DNA of 64,000 nt from Rhizobacter sp. SG703 (GTDB taxonomy: Bacteria > Pseudomonadota > Gammaproteobacteria > Burkholderiales > Burkholderiaceae_C): assembly GCF_012275445.1 (NCBI RefSeq), contig NZ_JAAZQK010000010.1, forward strand, positions 124,001-188,000, written 5' to 3'. The notes beneath the pieces were generated by a model. It saw only the letters and a list, made by a program, of their open reading frames with translations. It was not told the DNA's origin and did no database searches. A program made the position numbers and the translations under genes. Shown piece by piece: positions 60,307 through 64,000 of the stretch (positions are counted from its first letter, which is position 1; every line of letters starts with the position of its first letter).

Positions 60307-61772
60307 CGGCCCCCCAGTCGCTTCGCTCCTGCCTTGCGGGCCGCGCTGAGCCGGAGGCCCAGCCCCTCGCCAGGCACCAACAGTCCTCGGGACTGTCTGT
60401 GTCCGGGCTCGGCCCCCAAGGGGCGCCTCCCCCCGGCCCGGCCAGGCCGGCGCCTGGGGAGTGGCTTGGCAACTGGCTCGATCGGCAAGCCGGCACCGTG
60501 TTCATCGCGCCGGCCGTCACCGTCGTGCTGCTGTTCTCGATCTTCCCGCTGCTCGCCTCCGCCTGGCTGTCGCTGACCCGCTTCTCGCTGCAGGCCGGCG
60601 GCTACGAGCTGAGCTTCGTCGGCGCGCTGAACTACCGCAAGCTGATCGCCGGCTCGCAGCAGTTCCACCTGCTGGGCACGGCGGGCGAGATGGCGGTCGC
60701 GACCTGGCTCGCGCTCGCTGCCGCGCATGCGCTGCTCGCGTGGGCGCTGCTGCGCAGCCTGCGGCGCCGGCAGGCCTATGCGCAGGCCGCGCCGCGCGCG
60801 CCGCAGGGCGCGGCAGCGGTGCTGACGCTGGCCTGCGTGATCGTCGCCGCGCTGCTGTCGCCGCTCGGCCCGTTCGCGGCTGCGGCGCAATCGGCGCGCG
60901 ATGCGCTCGACCTGCCGTGGTTCGCATGGCTGCTGTTCGCGTTCGCCGGCTTCGTGGTCGCCGCGCTGATCGCCCGCAGGCTCGGCGCACCGGCCCGCGT
61001 CGCCGGCCTGGTCGGTCGCCAGCTCGCCGGCAGCGTGTGGCTGCTGGTCGCGCTGGTCGCCGCCGGCACCGCGGGCGGCCAGCAAGGCTCGCTGCTGACG
61101 ACGCTGTTCTACGTGGCCGGCGGCGTTGCGCTGCAGTTCGCGCTCGGGCTCGGCCTCGCGCTGCTGTGCGCGCAGCCGATCCGCGGGCGCAACCTGTTCC
61201 GGCTGTCGTTCTTCCTGCCGCTGATGGTCACGCCGGTCGGCATCGCCTACATGTTCCGGATGCTGGCCGACATGGGCGTCGGCCCGTTCGCACCGGTCGC
61301 CCGCCTGCTCGGCCTGGGCGCGGTGACCTGGGCGCAGAACGCCTGGTCGGCGCGCTGGGTCGTGCTGATCGGCGACACCTGGCAGTGGGTGCCGTTCATC
61401 TTCATCGTGCTGCTGGCCGCCATCGAGGGCCAGCCGCGCGACCAGCTCGAGGCGGCGCAGCTCGACGGCGCGCCGTCGTGGCGCATCTTCCGCGACATCA
61501 CCTGGCCGGCGATCGCGCCGACCGCCGCGGCCGTGGTGCTGATCCGGCTGATCGAGGCCTTCAAGATCGTCGACCTGCCGAACGTGCTGACCAACGGCGG
61601 CCCCGGCATCGCGACCGAGAGCATGACGCTGCATGCCTTCATCGACTGGCGCTCGCTGAACCTCGGCGGCTCGGCGGCAGTGGCCTACCTGCTGCTGCTC
61701 GTCTCGACGCTGGTGGCGGTGAGCTTCTTCCACTTCGTCGTGCGGCCGGCGCGCGGGGAGCCGGCGGCATGA
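60303..61772 (+). CDS. ABC sugar transporter, permease (MalF type)
   Basis: A 489-residue permease with GTG at 60303 in a GTGA overlap with the binding-protein stop. The first 55-60 residues are Pro/Gly-rich and correspond to an intergenic-type repeat; the first membrane helix begins near residue 63 (TVFIAPAVTVVLLFSIFPLL). The family EAA loop reads EAAQLDGAPSWRIFRDITWP. A middle section with about four extra helices (residues 140-250) makes it longer than most MalF/UgpA proteins. GTG at 60399 in frame would drop half of the repeat-derived part. Confidence 0.9.
   Translation: MTAPQSLRSCLAGRAEPEAQPLARHQQSSGLSVSGLGPQGAPPPGPARPAPGEWLGNWLDRQAGTVFIAPAVTVVLLFSIFPLLASAWLSLTRFSLQAGGYELSFVGALNYRKLIAGSQQFHLLGTAGEMAVATWLALAAAHALLAWALLRSLRRRQAYAQAAPRAPQGAAAVLTLACVIVAALLSPLGPFAAAAQSARDALDLPWFAWLLFAFAGFVVAALIARRLGAPARVAGLVGRQLAGSVWLLVALVAAGTAGGQQGSLLTTLFYVAGGVALQFALGLGLALLCAQPIRGRNLFRLSFFLPLMVTPVGIAYMFRMLADMGVGPFAPVARLLGLGAVTWAQNAWSARWVVLIGDTWQWVPFIFIVLLAAIEGQPRDQLEAAQLDGAPSWRIFRDITWPAIAPTAAAVVLIRLIEAFKIVDLPNVLTNGGPGIATESMTLHAFIDWRSLNLGGSAAVAYLLLLVSTLVAVSFFHFVVRPARGEPAA
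60310..60440. repeat. Intergenic-type GC-rich repeat within the permease start
   Basis: It begins CCCCAGTCGCTTCGCTCC, contains a perfect seven-base hairpin (ACAGTCC / GGACTGT at 60380-60396) and ends with GGGCTCGGCCCCCAAGGGG. TCGCTTCGCTC followed by C- and G-rich palindromes is a pattern I associate with intergenic repeats of Comamonadaceae and relatives. No second full copy is in the window. Confidence 0.5.
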
Positions 61773-62797
61773 AGCGCTGGCTCGAACCGCAGCGCCTCGG
61801 CGAGCTTGCGCCGCTGCCGCGCGCGCTGGTCTACGGCGCGTTGCTGGCGTGGACCTTCGTCGTGTTCTTCCCGCTGTACTGGGTGCTCGTCACCTCGTTC
61901 AAGGAGCCGCTGCAGGTGGCCGACGGGCCGGTGTTCCTGCCCTTCGTCGATTTCCAGCCGTCGCTGCATGCGTGGAAGTACATCCTGGTCGAGACCGGGC
62001 GCGACACGCTGCGGCCGTACCTGAACTCGATGCTGATCGCGAGCCTGTCGACGCTGCCGGCGGTCGCGATCGGCTCGATGGCGGCGTACGCGCTGACGCG
62101 CATCGTCTACCGGCCGAGCGTCGCGGCGGTGCTGCTGTTCGTCGCGAGCGTCGCCGCGGTGGTCGCGCTGGTGCTGTCGGCCGGGCTGTCGCTCGGCTGG
62201 GCCCTGCCGCTCGGCGCGATGCTGTTCGTGCTCGGCTTGCGGCCGCTGCAGCGGCGCATCACCGCGCGCCTCGGCAACGACGACATCCTGTTCTGGATGA
62301 TCTCGCAGCGCATCCTGCCGCCGGTGGTGTCGGCGATCCCGATCTACGTGATGTTCCAGCAGGTGCACCTGCTGGACACGCAGTTCGCGCTGATCGTGAC
62401 CTACATGACCGCCAACCTGCCGATCGTCGTCTGGCTGATGGTCGACTTCTTCGACGGCATCCCGCGCGAGCTGGAAGAGAGCGCGGCGCTGGACGGCGCG
62501 TCGCGCTTTCGCATCCTGTTCGACCTGATGCTGCCGCTGGCGCGGCCGGGGCTGGTCGCGACGACGCTGCTCGTGCTGATCCTGAGCTGGAACGAGTACC
62601 TGCTCGCGCTGTTCCTGTCGACCGCGAACGCGCAGACCATGCCGCTGCTGGTGGCGGCGCAGAACGCGACGCGCGGGCCGCAGTGGTGGACGATGAGCGT
62701 GCTGATCCTGCTGATGATCGTGCCGGTGGTCGTGATGACCTTGTTCCTGCAGAAGTTCATTGCCCGCGGCCTGCTGACCGGCGCGGTGAAAGGCTGA
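61769..62797 (+). CDS. ABC sugar transporter, permease (MalG type)
   Basis: A 342-residue permease with an N-terminal helix (FVVFFPLYWVLVTSFKEPL), the EAA loop EESAALDGASRFRILFDLMLP and LSWNEYLLALFLS near the end. It overlaps the upstream permease by ATGA. It has one more pair of helices than most MalG proteins (VLLFVASVAAVVALVLSAGL). It forms the membrane pore with the other permease. Confidence 0.93.
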   Translation: MKRWLEPQRLGELAPLPRALVYGALLAWTFVVFFPLYWVLVTSFKEPLQVADGPVFLPFVDFQPSLHAWKYILVETGRDTLRPYLNSMLIASLSTLPAVAIGSMAAYALTRIVYRPSVAAVLLFVASVAAVVALVLSAGLSLGWALPLGAMLFVLGLRPLQRRITARLGNDDILFWMISQRILPPVVSAIPIYVMFQQVHLLDTQFALIVTYMTANLPIVVWLMVDFFDGIPRELEESAALDGASRFRILFDLMLPLARPGLVATTLLVLILSWNEYLLALFLSTANAQTMPLLVAAQNATRGPQWWTMSVLILLMIVPVVVMTLFLQKFIARGLLTGAVKG

Positions 62798-62800
62798 CCC

Positions 62801-63898
<1,098 letters not shown>

Positions 63899-63902
63899 GC
63901 GT

Positions 63903-64000
63903 TCACAGCTGGCGCGACAGCAGCATCCGCAGCCCGGCGAAGCCGAAGAACAGCGCGATCGTGCCGTCGAACACGCGCCGGGTCGAGCGGTAGAGGCGGC
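63903..64000 (-). CDS. LysE-family exporter, C-terminal end
   Basis: Only the last 31 residues are visible (STRRVFDGTIALFFGFAGLR, then MLLSRQL and stop). The pattern of a basic stretch, Asp-Gly and a final hydrophobic helix matches the end of RhtB/LysE amino-acid exporters. The remainder lies past the right edge. It converges with the ABC operon, four bases separating the ends. Confidence 0.65.
   Translation of the reverse strand, partial: RLYRSTRRVFDGTIALFFGFAGLRMLLSRQL

Overview
The window is about 64 kb of very GC-rich, densely coding DNA. It most likely comes from a betaproteobacterium of the order Burkholderiales, near the Rubrivivax/Leptothrix/Methylibium group. This is inferred from gene content: a methionine synthase split into two genes with an S-adenosylhomocysteine riboswitch, a DUF3567 protein, a PhaM-type polyhydroxyalkanoate granule protein, a Bug/TctC receptor and a glcDEF glycolate oxidase. 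I see no rRNA, tRNA, CRISPR array, insertion sequence, prophage or plasmid functions, so it reads as ordinary chromosome.

Layout. (1) 1-4092, minus strand: a tightly overlapping run of ECF sigma factor, membrane anti-sigma factor, subtilisin-like lipoprotein, His-rich lipoprotein, TlpA-like thioredoxin, DUF4266 lipoprotein and DUF3570 protein (cut by the left edge). (2) 4148-8842: a TorF-like outer-membrane protein, a glycine-zipper protein and a DUF1501/DUF1800 pair. (3) 9102-13839: split methionine synthase, with the SAH riboswitch in front of the cobalamin half and an OmpA-like lipoprotein gene between the halves. (4) 13910-15000: a zeta-toxin-like kinase overlapping a small partner gene. 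(5) 15076-23698: a cyclic-di-GMP enzyme, a double AAA+ ATPase, DUF3567, DUF3108, an FAH-family enzyme, a VOC protein and a GumN/TraB protein. (6) 23787-31846: secreted subtilase, PhaM, a FIST sensor protein and glcDEF. (7) 31991-41629: CsbD, an EamA exporter, a tannase-type esterase with a co-transcribed hydrolase, a divergent LysR and a TctC receptor, an AraC regulator and a proline-rich envelope protein. (8) 41666-47981: an SRPBCC remnant truncated at a dispersed repeat, a class III CoA-transferase, a PAS histidine kinase and a large TonB-dependent receptor. (9) 48045-54389: a lower-GC metallopeptidase, an XRE regulator with a palindromic operator candidate, a YiaA-like membrane protein, DUF2145, an LplT-PlsC fusion and a flavin split-barrel protein. 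(10) 54422-63898: a GntR/FadR regulator divergent from a nine-gene sugar-acid operon (UxaA-type dehydratase in two parts, aldose dehydrogenase, lactonase, four-gene ABC importer). The right edge cuts a LysE-type exporter.

How the genes work together. The sugar operon encodes import, oxidation to a lactone, ring opening and dehydration of an aldose, probably a fucose-like or D-threo sugar. The glc genes oxidise glycolate. The metH genes recycle homocysteine under SAH control. The most interesting assembly is the sigma/anti-sigma/subtilase/thioredoxin operon at the left edge. Its stop-start overlaps imply one coupled envelope-stress or redox module, and the periplasmic part of the anti-sigma factor resembles a subtilisin propeptide. 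Several palindromic dispersed repeats lie next to genes and in two cases appear to have become part of a reading frame.
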